Origin: Planctomycetota bacterium
GTDB taxonomy: Bacteria > Planctomycetota > Phycisphaerae > UBA1845 > CAIVHJ01
Length of the DNA: 17,095 bases
Direction of reading: 5' to 3'
Assembly: GCA_022573485.1 (NCBI GenBank)
Contig: JACZTW010000037.1
Span: 1-17,095 of the forward strand
Both the position numbers and the translations under genes were made by a program. Shown piece after piece: positions 1 through 7,358 of this stretch. The notes below the pieces were generated by a model. It saw nothing but the letters and a program-made list of their open reading frames with translations. It was not told the DNA's origin and ran no database searches. The stretch's first letter is position 1. Every line of letters starts with the position of its first letter.

Positions 1-142
1 GGGGTCGGCCACGACCGCGCGCCTCCGTAGCGGCCGGCGCCCCTGCCGGCCGGATCAACCAAGTGTTCACAATCCTCGACCGACGCGGGGGTCGGCCGCT
101 ACATTCCCACATCCTCCGGCCGACACGGGGGTTGGCCGCTGC
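1..142. repeat. Cluster of GTAGCGGCC-type palindromic repeats
   Basis: Three related copies are visible: 27-53 (plus), 77-102 (minus) and 116-142 (minus), with a possible truncated copy at 1-13. Each starts GTAGCGGCC and ends near CGGCCG, with a C-rich centre, so each can fold as a GC hairpin. The last copy ends about 5 bp from the hbd stop codon. The same family recurs at 15301-15371. No coding sequence is supported here; the gene beyond the left edge is not visible. Confidence 0.75.
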
Positions 143-146
143 GTCG

Positions 147-1010
147 CTACGAATAGTCGTAAAATCCTTTGCCGGTTTTCTTGCCCAGGTGGCCTTTGGC
201 GACCATTTCTTTGAGCAGGGGGCAGGGGCGGTACTTGTCGTCGGCGAGGTCGCGGTGCAGGACCTCCATGATGAACAGGCAGACGTCGATGCCGATGAGG
301 TCGGCGAGCGCCAGCGGGCCCATGGGGTGATTGAAGCCGAGTTTCATGATGCCGTCGATGGCTTCACGCGTGGCGATGCCGTCGTGCAGGCAGAACGCCG
401 CCTCGTTGATCATGGGCATGCCCACGCGATTGGAAATGAACCCCGGCGAGTCCTTGCATTGCAGCGGCTCCTTGCCGACGGCCTTGGCGAGTTCGGTGAC
501 TGCGTTGATCGTGGCGGCGTCGGTCTTGTCGCCGGTGACGATCTCGACCAGGCCCATCAGCGGCACGGGATTGAAAAAGTGCATGCCGATGAACTTCTCC
601 GGGCGACTCGTCGCGCCAGCGAGGCGATTGATGCTGATGCTGCTGGTGTTGCTGGCCAGGATCTTGCCGGGCGGCAGGATGGAATCGAGTTCTTTGAAGA
701 TTTGCTCTTTGATGTCGGGTTTTTCGGTGGCCGCTTCGATGGCGATGTCGGCGGACGCAAAATCACTGAGCGCACCGCAGGGTTTGATGCGGCCGATGGC
801 TTGCCGTTTAGCAGACTCCTCGATCTTGCCCTTTTCGACCAATCTCGTAAGGATTTTCTCGATGCGCTGCACCGCTTTCTCAACCGCACCCTCACACGCA
901 TCGTAGGCGAGCACCTCGAACCCATTTTGAGCGAAGACCTGAATGATCCCAGCGCCCATCGCTCCGGCGCCCACAACGGCCACTGTATTGATTGGGTTTG
1001 AATCGCTCAT
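147..1010 (-). CDS. hbd: 3-hydroxybutyryl-CoA / 3-hydroxyacyl-CoA dehydrogenase
   Basis: Predicted cytoplasmic enzyme that oxidises (S)-3-hydroxyacyl-CoA to 3-ketoacyl-CoA with NAD+, or runs in reverse during butyryl-CoA formation. The 287-residue length is normal for the single-domain-pair Hbd/PaaH type. A Rossmann NAD site GAGAMG lies at residues 14-19. The substrate and catalytic residues are readable: NTSS at 121-124, His144 in HFFNPVP, Glu156, and Asn194 in SPGFISNR. The C-terminal dimerisation domain starts near residue 190 and includes NHPMGP. AGGAGGA at 1020-1026, nine bases before the ATG, fixes the start. It is the last gene of the five-gene cluster, 148 bp after the thiolase. The family call is secure; chain-length preference cannot be read from sequence. 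Confidence 0.95.
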   Translation of the reverse strand: MSDSNPINTVAVVGAGAMGAGIIQVFAQNGFEVLAYDACEGAVEKAVQRIEKILTRLVEKGKIEESAKRQAIGRIKPCGALSDFASADIAIEAATEKPDIKEQIFKELDSILPPGKILASNTSSISINRLAGATSRPEKFIGMHFFNPVPLMGLVEIVTGDKTDAATINAVTELAKAVGKEPLQCKDSPGFISNRVGMPMINEAAFCLHDGIATREAIDGIMKLGFNHPMGPLALADLIGIDVCLFIMEVLHRDLADDKYRPCPLLKEMVAKGHLGKKTGKGFYDYS

Positions 1011-1063
1011 CGTTGATTCTCCTCCTGAAACAATTGCTTCGCTTGAAATGCAGCGTCGTTATT

Positions 1064-1102
1064 CTGTCGATACCACCCGCCACTGTACAGTTTGACAGGC
1101 GG
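1064..1102. other. Palindrome and possible pseudoknot in thiolase-hbd gap
   Basis: The gap between thiolase and hbd holds a perfect 10-bp palindrome, ACTGTACAGT (1082-1091). CTGTC (1064-1068) can pair with GACAG (1094-1098), and CCGC (1077-1080) with GCGG (1099-1102). The order of these arms would give an H-type pseudoknot. The arms are short, so chance is a serious alternative. It could also be an operator. Confidence 0.25.
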
Positions 1103-1158
1103 AAAGTTCTGCTCGGGTATCCGTTCTCTCGCGGGGTTGTCGCGTGCGGAACATATAC

Positions 1159-2331
1159 CTACGAGCGTTCGATGCACATTGCCACCGCGTTGCCGCCTCC
1201 CAGACACAGACTCACGACGCCGTGTTTTGCGTCGCGTTGTTCCATTGCGTGCAGCAAAGTTACCAGCACGCGGGTGCCGCTGGCGCCGATGGGGTGGCCC
1301 AGGGCGATGGCGCCGCCGTTGATGTTGACTTTCTCTTCCGGGATTTCGAGGGCGTTGATGTTGGCGATTGATTGAGCGGCGAAGGCTTCGTTGAGTTCGA
1401 ACAAATCGATGTCCGGCAGCGTCAGGCCCGCCTTTTCGACGGCCTGTCGGACGGCGTGGACCGGGGCCATGAACAATTCCTTCGGCGCCAAGCCGGCGGT
1501 GGCGATGGACAGGATGCTTGCCCGCATCGGCCAGCCGTGCTTCTGGGCGGCTGACTCCGAGGCGACCAGCACCATCGCCGCGCCGTCGGACAGCGCGGAT
1601 GAGTTGGCCGCCGTTACCGTGCCGTCTTTCTCGAACACCGGCGGCAGTTTGCCCACGCCTTCGACCGAGGCGTCGTGTCGAATGGTCTCATCGGCGGCGA
1701 TCACGCCGAGCTTCTTGCCGGCGTCAATGCCGACGATTTCCTTGTCGAACAGGCCGGCCTTTTGGGCGGCTGATGCCTTCTTGTGACTGTTGACGGCGAA
1801 TTCGTCCTGCATCGCGCGGGTCACGCCGTTTGTTTTGGCGGTGTGCTCGGCGGCGCAGCCCATGGCCCACTGTTCAAACGCGCAGGTCAGTCCGTCGTAC
1901 TGCATGCCGTCGATGAGCTTGCCGTCGCCGAACTTGATGCCCGCGCGGGCGCCCGGCACGTAATACGGCGCCCGCGACATGGACTCGATCCCGCCGGCGA
2001 GGGCCACGTTGATATCGCCGCAGCGGATGGCCCGGTCGGCCTGCATGACGGCTTCAAGCCCGCTGCCGCAGACTTTGTTGAGCGTCACGGCGGTGACGTG
2101 ATCGCCGATGCCGGCTTGCAGTGCGACCTGCCGGGCGGGGTTCTGGCCCAGACCCGCTTGTAGCACGCAGCCGACAAACGCTTCGTCCACGCCCGCATCG
2201 AGCACATTAACCTCACGCAAGACCTCTTTGGCGACTCGAGCGCCGAGTTCCGGCGCGGCAATACGCGAGAACCCGCCCAGGTACTTGCCGATCGGACTCC
2301 GCTTGGCGGCAACGATAATGCTTCGTTCCAT
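1159..2331 (-). CDS. atoB: Acetyl-CoA C-acetyltransferase (thiolase)
   Basis: Type II (biosynthetic/degradative) thiolase that joins two acetyl-CoA to acetoacetyl-CoA or cleaves 3-ketoacyl-CoA. The 390 residues match the AtoB/PhaA/ThlA family. The acylated nucleophile is Cys88 in NKVCGSGLEA. His346 in GHPIGASGTR and Cys376 in CLGGGNA complete the active site, and NEAFAAQ at 314-320 is the usual family motif. The ATG at 2331 is preceded by a GGAG-type ribosome site. It lies 120 bp downstream of an acyl-CoA dehydrogenase and upstream of hbd, so the two final beta-oxidation steps are adjacent. PhaA for polyhydroxyalkanoate synthesis is an alternative role, but no phaB or phaC is visible. The family is certain; the symbol is a best fit. 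Confidence 0.93.
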   Translation of the reverse strand: MERSIIVAAKRSPIGKYLGGFSRIAAPELGARVAKEVLREVNVLDAGVDEAFVGCVLQAGLGQNPARQVALQAGIGDHVTAVTLNKVCGSGLEAVMQADRAIRCGDINVALAGGIESMSRAPYYVPGARAGIKFGDGKLIDGMQYDGLTCAFEQWAMGCAAEHTAKTNGVTRAMQDEFAVNSHKKASAAQKAGLFDKEIVGIDAGKKLGVIAADETIRHDASVEGVGKLPPVFEKDGTVTAANSSALSDGAAMVLVASESAAQKHGWPMRASILSIATAGLAPKELFMAPVHAVRQAVEKAGLTLPDIDLFELNEAFAAQSIANINALEIPEEKVNINGGAIALGHPIGASGTRVLVTLLHAMEQRDAKHGVVSLCLGGGNAVAMCIERS

Positions 2332-2357
2332 GATGATTTCTCCACTTGATGATCACT

Positions 2358-2449
2358 GAGCCGCGGGCTTCAGCCCGCGCGGACGCCAACATGGTGAGAA
2401 CGCCGCCCGCGATTGAGCGTCCGCGCAAGCTAAAGCTTGCGGCTCGTTG
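2358..2449. repeat. Inverted pair of GAGCCGC hairpins
   Basis: Two hairpins face each other. One at 2358-2382 begins GAGCCGCGGGCTTCAG; the other, at 2421-2449, is the inverted version ending GCGGCTCGTTGG. GCGCGGACGC (2377-2386) and GCGTCCGCGC (2417-2426) form a perfect inner 10-bp inverted repeat. The same two-hairpin layout recurs at 6201-6291 and 10400-10462. The element lies between the first acyl-CoA dehydrogenase-thiolase pair inside the cluster. Confidence 0.8.
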
Positions 2450-2451
2450 GG

Positions 2452-3615
2452 TTATTGGTTTACGATGCGTTCCGGATCCTTGAGCAGGTTTCTGGCAATG
2501 ACCAAGCGATGGATTTCACTGGTGCCCTCGTACAATTCTGTGATTTTCGAATCGCGCAAATAGCGCTCGGCGGGATAATCGTTGCAATATCCGTACCCGC
2601 CGAAAACTTGCACGGCGTGATTCGCTGCCTTGCTGCTCATTTCGCTGGCGAAGAGCTTGGCCATCGCCGCCTCGGTGGTGTAGGGCCTGCCGTTTTGCTT
2701 GAGCCAGGCAGCGCGGTGCATCAAATTGCGGGCCGCCTCGATGCCGACCTTCATGTCGCTGAGCTTGTGCTGGATGGCCTGGAAATTGCAGATCGGCTGG
2801 TCGAATTGGCGCCGTTGTTTCGAGTATTCGATCGATTTCTCCAGGCACGCTTCTGCAATGCCGAGCGCCTGGGCGGCGATGCCGATCCGCCCGCCGTCCA
2901 GCGTGGCCAGCGCGACGTTCAGGCCTTTGCCGACCTCACCCAGCACGTTGTCTTTCGGGATCACGCAGTCTTCAAAGACGTACTCGGCCGTGCTCGAGCA
3001 TTTGATACCGAGCTTCTTTTCGAGCTTGCCGATCGTCAGGCCCGGCCAGGGATGTTCGACGATGAAGGCGCTCTGGCGTCGTTTCTTTTCGGTGGGTGCG
3101 GTCACGGCGATGAGCACCATCACGCGTGCTTCTTTGCCGTTGGTCACGAAGCACTTTCGCCCGTTGATGTGCCAGCCGTCGTCTTTGAGTTGGGCGGTGC
3201 AGGTGGCGGCGCCGGCGTCGCTGCCGCTGCCCGGCTCGGTGAGCGACAGGCAGCCGATCCACTCGCCGCGGGCGAGTTTCGGAAGGTAATGCTGCTTTTG
3301 CGTGTCTGTGCCGAAGTGCAGAATCGGATCCACGCACAACGAAGTGTGCGCCGAGATGATCACGCCGCTGGCAGCACACGCTCGTGAGATTTCCTCGACA
3401 ATGAGGGCATAGGAAGTGATGTCCATGCCTGCGCCGCCGTATTCCTCAGGCACATAGCTGCCGAACAGGCCCATTTCGGCGAATCGTTTACGCAGTTCAT
3501 CGGGAAATTCCGCGGACAAATCACGCTCCGCCGCGCCCGGTGCGACAACCTCGTCGGCGAACTCCCGCAGCGAGTGCTGGAGCATCAAATGATCTTCGGT
3601 GAATTCAAAATCCAT
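2452..3615 (-). CDS. Acyl-CoA dehydrogenase, short-chain/butyryl-CoA type
   Basis: FAD enzyme introducing the alpha-beta double bond into acyl-CoA and passing electrons to ETF. The 387 residues carry the N-terminal helical domain, the beta domain with LTEPGSGSD (125-133), and the C-terminal domain. The catalytic base is Glu363 in LYEGTSEIHRLVIAR, the position used by short-chain and butyryl-CoA dehydrogenases. GGRIGIAAQALGIA (241-254) and FGGYGY (338-343) are also typical. The ATG at 3615 has only a weak ribosome site, but the MDFEFTEDH N-terminus aligns with the family. It is the third of three paralogues in transcription order. Short-chain specificity is inferred, and branched-chain substrates such as 2-methylbutyryl-CoA remain possible. 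Confidence 0.92.
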   Translation of the reverse strand: MDFEFTEDHLMLQHSLREFADEVVAPGAAERDLSAEFPDELRKRFAEMGLFGSYVPEEYGGAGMDITSYALIVEEISRACAASGVIISAHTSLCVDPILHFGTDTQKQHYLPKLARGEWIGCLSLTEPGSGSDAGAATCTAQLKDDGWHINGRKCFVTNGKEARVMVLIAVTAPTEKKRRQSAFIVEHPWPGLTIGKLEKKLGIKCSSTAEYVFEDCVIPKDNVLGEVGKGLNVALATLDGGRIGIAAQALGIAEACLEKSIEYSKQRRQFDQPICNFQAIQHKLSDMKVGIEAARNLMHRAAWLKQNGRPYTTEAAMAKLFASEMSSKAANHAVQVFGGYGYCNDYPAERYLRDSKITELYEGTSEIHRLVIARNLLKDPERIVNQ

Positions 3616-3638
3616 GTCCGCAATTCCAGAAGAGACTC

Positions 3639-3714
3639 ACCGCAGAGCACGCAGAGACCGCAGAGCAATCTTGAAGAGATTCCTGAACAAGACCAACTCT
3701 GCGGTCTCTGCGGT
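3639..3714. repeat. 9-nt CGCAGAG tandem repeat with inverted partner
   Basis: Three 9-nt units of consensus ACCGCAGAG occupy 3639-3665 (the middle one is CACGCAGAG). An inverted partner at 3697-3714 carries two units. The 15 bases at 3651-3665 and at 3698-3712 are perfectly complementary, with a 32-nt spacer, so a transcript would form a strong stem-loop. The element fills most of the 112-bp gap between two acyl-CoA dehydrogenase genes. Confidence 0.85.
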
Positions 3715-3727
3715 AAGACTCCTTCTC

Positions 3728-4876
3728 TCAATCCTGCTCAAGCAGCTCTCGGGCGATGATGATGCGCTGGATCTGTGAAGTGCCCTCGCCGATCTCCAGC
3801 AGCTTGGCATCGCGCATGTAGCGCTCCACCGGCATCTCCTTGATGTAGCCGTACCCGCCCAAGATTTGAATCGCGTCGAGTGCTGCTTTCGTGGCCATCT
3901 CCGAAGCAAAGAGCTTGCAAATGGATGCTTCCATCTTGCAGGGTTGGCCGGCATTCTGCATCGAGGCTGCCTTTCGCACCAGCAGGCGGGCGGCATCAAT
4001 GTGGGTGGCCATGTCCGCCATCATGAATTGCAGCGCCTGATGGTTGGCGAGGACGGTGCCGAAGGCTTCGCGCTGCTGCGAATAGGCCAGCGCTTCCTCC
4101 AGTGCGCCGCGCCCCAGGCCGACCGACAGTGCGCCAATGCCGATCCGGCCGCGCTCGAGCACCATCAAAGTGTCAACATACCCGCCGCCCAGCTCGCCGC
4201 AGAGGTTCTCCTTCGGGACGCGCAAGTCCTCGAACGTCAGGGGTACCGTGTTCGAGGCCCGCATGCCCATCTTGTCTTCTTCGGCGCCGATTTCCAGCCC
4301 TTTGGCGCCCGCCTCGACGATGAACGCGCTGATGTTATGCCCTTTTCGGCCGTCGGGATCGGTGACCGCCATGATCACGAAGATCTGGGCTTTGCCGCCG
4401 TTGGTAATGAACATCTTGTTGCCGTTGATGACCCACTCGTTGCCCTTGAGCACGGCGGTGGTTTCCAGGGCCGACGCGTCGGAGCCGCACTTGGCTTCGG
4501 TGAGTCCCCACGCTCCAATGTGCTCGCCGGTGGCCAGCTTGGGCAGGTACTTCTTCTTTTGTGCCTCCGAAGCGGCGATCATCAGATGAGCACAGCATAG
4601 GCCATTGTGGGCGCTGAGCATCAATGCGGTGCCGCCGCAGTGTCTCGCAATTTCCTCAATCACGATCGTGGCGCCCACGTAGCCGAGTTCGGAGCCGTCG
4701 AGTTCGGCGGGGATCATGAGTCCCATGAAGCCGAGTTCGCCGAGCTGTTTGTAGACTTCATCCGGAATGTTGCTCTCGCGATCCCAAGTCCGAGCGTTGG
4801 GCGCGATGACGTCGGCCGCAAATTTGCGGGCCATATCGCGGAGGGCAATGTGCTCTTCGCTCAAATCAAAGTTCAT
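3728..4876 (-). CDS. Acyl-CoA dehydrogenase, second paralogue
   Basis: A 382-residue FAD-dependent acyl-CoA dehydrogenase with the standard three-domain fold. Landmarks are LTEAKCGSD (125-133) in the beta domain, KMGMRASNT (202-210), ERGRIGIGA (241-249), and the catalytic Glu364 in IGEGTSQIQRIIIAREL. The base sits in a GEGTSQ context instead of the YEGTSE of both neighbours, as seen in isovaleryl- and some medium/branched-chain members. This suggests a different substrate from its paralogues. The ATG at 4876 follows a GAGG site. It is the second gene in transcription order and would need ETF, which is not in the window. The enzyme class is certain; the substrate is not. Confidence 0.92.
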   Translation of the reverse strand: MNFDLSEEHIALRDMARKFAADVIAPNARTWDRESNIPDEVYKQLGELGFMGLMIPAELDGSELGYVGATIVIEEIARHCGGTALMLSAHNGLCCAHLMIAASEAQKKKYLPKLATGEHIGAWGLTEAKCGSDASALETTAVLKGNEWVINGNKMFITNGGKAQIFVIMAVTDPDGRKGHNISAFIVEAGAKGLEIGAEEDKMGMRASNTVPLTFEDLRVPKENLCGELGGGYVDTLMVLERGRIGIGALSVGLGRGALEEALAYSQQREAFGTVLANHQALQFMMADMATHIDAARLLVRKAASMQNAGQPCKMEASICKLFASEMATKAALDAIQILGGYGYIKEMPVERYMRDAKLLEIGEGTSQIQRIIIARELLEQD

Positions 4877-4888
4877 GGCGTCCTCGGG

Positions 4889-5012
4889 GGGGAAAGAGAA
4901 AAGAGAAAAGAGAAAAGAGAAAAAAGAAAAAAGGTCGCCCGGTCTGGTTGGCCTGTTCTGCTTGTTTGATGCGAATTCATTTTTCTCTTTTCTCTTTTTA
5001 GCTTTTTTCTTT
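4889..5012. repeat. Heptamer AAAGAGA array with inverted pyrimidine partner
   Basis: On the plus strand a purine run from about 4891 to 4934 contains at least four in-register AAAGAGA heptamers. A pyrimidine run at 4979-5012 is its inverted partner; about 17 bases (AAAGAGAAAAGAGAAAA and its complement) can pair exactly. The right arm runs into the end of the third acyl-CoA dehydrogenase gene, whose stop (4998-5000) lies inside the repeat. Confidence 0.85.
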
Positions 5013-6149
5013 GGAGTTCAGCAATTCTCTTGCAATGACCAAGCGCTGGATCTCGCTGGTTCCCTCGTAGATTCTAGTCACTCTGGCGTCGCGATACAGT
5101 TGTTCGACCCGGGAATCATTGACATATCCCGTTCCGCCATGAACCTGCACGGCCCGGTCGGCGACCCGGCCGGCCATTTCCGAGGCATAGAGCTTGGCCT
5201 TCGCCGCCGCCGCAGTGAATCCGGCATCTTTTTCAGCTTCGGCGCAGGCCCGCGCGATCAAGAGCTTGGCCGCCGCTAACTCGACCGCGCTGTCGGCGAT
5301 CATCCATTGAATCGCCTGGAATTTTGCGATCGGTTGACCAAATTGTACGCGCTGCCGCGCGTAGGAGATCATTTCATCCAGACAGGCTTGGGCAATTCCG
5401 GTCGATTGGGCCGCAATGCCGATCCGCCCGCCGTCCAGTGCCACCAGCGACAGTTTCAAACCGTCGCCCTCCGCGCCGAGCAAGTGATCCAGCGGGGCGC
5501 GGACATCCGTGAAGTGCAGGCTGAAGGTCTCGCTGGCTCGGATGCCCATCTTGCCTTTGATTTCGAGCCGCTCGAAGCCGTCCTGACGGGCATCGACCAG
5601 GATCATGCACATCCCGTCCTTGTCGTCGACACGGCGGGTCTGTGCCAACACCACGAACCACGGCGCCTCGCGCCCGCTGGTGATCCACATCTTGGAGCCG
5701 TTGATCACCCACTCGTCGCCGTCCCGGGTGGCCATGGTGCTGCCGGCGCCGGGGTCGGAACCGGCATCCGCTTCAGTAATAGCGAACGAGCCGTGATTCT
5801 CGGCGCGACCCCAGCCGGGGAGAAGCTCCGACTTGACGCGCTCGCTTCCGAAACGAAGCAGTAACTGGCCGACCATGTTGTGTACGCTGAGCGTAACCGC
5901 TACCGAGGGTGAGGCGTAGGCCAGTTCGTGCAGAATGGCGGCGTACAGAAGCCGTCGGCAGTTCAACCCGCCATACTCCTCCGGCAGGCGCAGCGACATG
6001 AAGCCCATCTGGGCCAACTGCGGCAGGGCAGTACAGATCGACGTCTCATCTCGGTCGCAACGGCGGTCCAGATCTAGCAGTTGCTCGCGCGCAAATGCGC
6101 GGGCGGCTTCGACCAGAGGTCGCTCGTCGTCATTGAGAAGGTCGATCAA
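4998..6149 (-). CDS. Acyl-CoA dehydrogenase, third paralogue (TTG start)
   Basis: A 383-residue FAD acyl-CoA dehydrogenase, first gene of the cluster. The beta-domain motif reads ITEADAGSD, followed by KMGIRASE and GGRIGIAAQSTGIA. The catalytic base is Glu362 in IYEGTSEIQRLVIARELL. The start is a TTG at 6147-6149: GGAAGGA (6158-6164 on the complement) sits eight bases upstream, and no in-frame ATG or GTG lies before the upstream TAA. The last residues, SKEKS, and the stop are encoded by the purine-rich intergenic repeat, so the C-terminus seems to have been altered by repeat encroachment. It is divergent from prmC and served by the promoter at 6365-6392. The substrate is unknown. Confidence 0.9.
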   Translation of the reverse strand: MIDLLNDDERPLVEAARAFAREQLLDLDRRCDRDETSICTALPQLAQMGFMSLRLPEEYGGLNCRRLLYAAILHELAYASPSVAVTLSVHNMVGQLLLRFGSERVKSELLPGWGRAENHGSFAITEADAGSDPGAGSTMATRDGDEWVINGSKMWITSGREAPWFVVLAQTRRVDDKDGMCMILVDARQDGFERLEIKGKMGIRASETFSLHFTDVRAPLDHLLGAEGDGLKLSLVALDGGRIGIAAQSTGIAQACLDEMISYARQRVQFGQPIAKFQAIQWMIADSAVELAAAKLLIARACAEAEKDAGFTAAAAKAKLYASEMAGRVADRAVQVHGGTGYVNDSRVEQLYRDARVTRIYEGTSEIQRLVIARELLNSKEKS

Positions 6150-6157
6150 ATCAGGAA

Positions 6158-6164
6158 TCCTTCC
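6158..6164 (-). promoter_or_regulatory. Ribosome binding site deciding the TTG start
   Basis: On the minus strand this reads GGAAGGA, eight bases before the TTG at 6149. It supports TTG because no in-frame ATG or GTG exists upstream before a stop. Confidence 0.6.
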
Positions 6165-6200
6165 ATCTTCATGGTGGCCCGCAGGGTGGATAACCCCAAG

Positions 6201-6291
6201 GAGCCGCAGGCTTTAGCCTGCGCGAATCTTCAGAACCAAAGTGCCGTCCAACTTCGAGAAATCGTGCGGGCTACAGAGCCGCGGCTCGTTG
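6201..6291. repeat. Inverted pair of GAGCCGC hairpins in operon leader
   Basis: A 24-bp copy at 6201-6224 (GAGCCGCAGGCTTTAG onward) is identical to the copy at 12962-12985. A degenerate inverted copy at 6263-6291 ends GCGGCTCGTTG, the same ending as 2441-2449. Both lie between the predicted transcription start and the first acyl-CoA dehydrogenase, so they would be transcribed as leader hairpins. Confidence 0.75.
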
Positions 6292-6364
6292 ACCCGATCA
6301 CGAGGCGTCGTATCTCTCGATCGGGGAATGGGCCAGGTTCGTGCCGATGCCGAACCCGCGGATC

Positions 6365-6392
6365 ATTATAAATCGTCGATCATTGCGGTCAA
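6365..6392 (-). promoter_or_regulatory. Sigma-70-type promoter for the beta-oxidation cluster
   Basis: On the minus strand TTGACC (-35, 6387-6392) and a perfect TATAAT (-10, 6365-6370) are 16 bases apart. Transcription would begin near 6358 and give a leader of about 208 nt before the TTG at 6149. This is the best promoter match I found in the window. Confidence 0.7.
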
Positions 6393-6394
6393 CA

Positions 6395-6423
6395 CTGGTC
6401 GGCGGGACCGGTGCCGCTATGAT
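6395..6423 (+). promoter_or_regulatory. Possible prmC promoter
   Basis: TATGAT (6418-6423) resembles a -10 box, but the -35 position (CTGGTC, 17 bases upstream) is poor. A start near 6430 would leave almost no leader for the ATG at 6435 but about 38 nt for the GTG at 6468, which fits the later start. Confidence 0.3.
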
Positions 6424-6456
6424 AGCGAGCTGGCATGAAGATGCGACTTGACATGC

Positions 6457-6461
6457 AGGAG
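6457..6461 (+). promoter_or_regulatory. Ribosome binding site favouring prmC GTG start
   Basis: AGGAG lies six bases before GTG 6468. The alternative ATG codons at 6435, 6441 and 6453 lack a comparable site. Confidence 0.55.
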
Positions 6462-6467
6462 CAGCGT

Positions 6468-7358
6468 GTGACCTCTGATAGCGGGGAGTGGACCATTAGC
6501 CGCCTGATCGAGTGGACCATCAACCACCTTGCAGAGGCGGACATCGACGCACCGCGCTTGGCGGCCGAATTATTGCTGGCCCACGCGATCGGCTGCCAGC
6601 GGATCGAGCTGTATACTCGCTTTGACGCGGCACCTTCCGCCGAAGAATTGTCCACATTTCGGGCGAACGTGATCCGAGCAGCCAAGCACCACCCGATTGC
6701 GTATTTGATCGGCAAAAAAGAGTTCTACTCATTGGAGTTCGAAGTGACGCCGGCGGTGCTGATCCCCCGGCCCGCCACCGAAGTGCTCGTCGAGCACGTC
6801 ATCGGCTACTGCAAGCCGCTCGAGCGGGAGCGCATCGACATTCTCGATCTGGGCACGGGCAGCGGTTGTATCGGCGTGACTTTGTGTCGCCACTTGGAGA
6901 ACGCTTTCGTCGTCGGCTCGGATATTTCCGAAGAGGCGCTGGAGGTGGCGGGCCGCAATGCCGAGAAGCTCGGGTTGCAGGAGCGGTTCCGGACCGTGCG
7001 GGCGGACGGATTCGATCTGCCCGCGGATGTGGTGCCGACCAATGGATTTGACGTGCTGGCCAGCAATCCGCCCTATGTGGCTTCCGCCGACGCCGAATCG
7101 CTGGAGCCGGCCGTGCGGGATCACGAACCGCACATCGCACTGTTCGGCGACCGCGACGGCCTGGAGTTTTTCCGACGCATCGCGGCGTCAGCCGGCAAGA
7201 TTTTGGCGCCGGCGGGTTCGATTTTTGTGGAAATCGGTTACGATCAACACGATCGCGTGATCGAGATCATGACCGCCGGCGGCTATCGACACGTCGAGTC
7301 CTGGCGCGACTACGATACGGGTCACCAGCGCGTTATTCACTTTGACAGAACGGAGTAG
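6468..7358 (+). CDS. prmC: Peptide chain release factor N5-glutamine methyltransferase PrmC
   Basis: SAM-dependent cytoplasmic enzyme that methylates the GGQ glutamine of release factors RF1/RF2. The N-terminal helical domain is followed by IPRPATEVLV, then the SAM loop DLGTGSG (residues 127-133 from GTG) and the diagnostic NPPY at 200-203, which binds the glutamine side chain. I choose the GTG at 6468 (296 residues) because AGGAG precedes it and the N-terminus then begins only a few residues before the first helix of E. coli PrmC. The open frame extends to an ATG at 6435 (307 residues), which is the alternative. It is divergent from the acyl-CoA dehydrogenases and 183 bp upstream of murA. 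A prfA-prmC-murA order is common in bacteria, but here prmC is preceded by a divergent operon, not prfA. Confidence 0.93.
   Translation: MTSDSGEWTISRLIEWTINHLAEADIDAPRLAAELLLAHAIGCQRIELYTRFDAAPSAEELSTFRANVIRAAKHHPIAYLIGKKEFYSLEFEVTPAVLIPRPATEVLVEHVIGYCKPLERERIDILDLGTGSGCIGVTLCRHLENAFVVGSDISEEALEVAGRNAEKLGLQERFRTVRADGFDLPADVVPTNGFDVLASNPPYVASADAESLEPAVRDHEPHIALFGDRDGLEFFRRIAASAGKILAPAGSIFVEIGYDQHDRVIEIMTAGGYRHVESWRDYDTGHQRVIHFDRTE

Noticed and set aside
63..1001. 312-residue open frame opposite hbd
   Set aside because: Shadow of the GC-rich hbd codons; low-complexity composition, no family motif, and hbd itself is unambiguous.
1159..2331. PHB synthesis operon (phaA-type call)
   Set aside because: No phaB or phaC neighbour; the context of three acyl-CoA dehydrogenases fits beta-oxidation better.
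2437..3387. 316-residue frame opposite the first acyl-CoA dehydrogenase
   Set aside because: Antisense shadow of a well-conserved enzyme; no ribosome site or recognisable domain.
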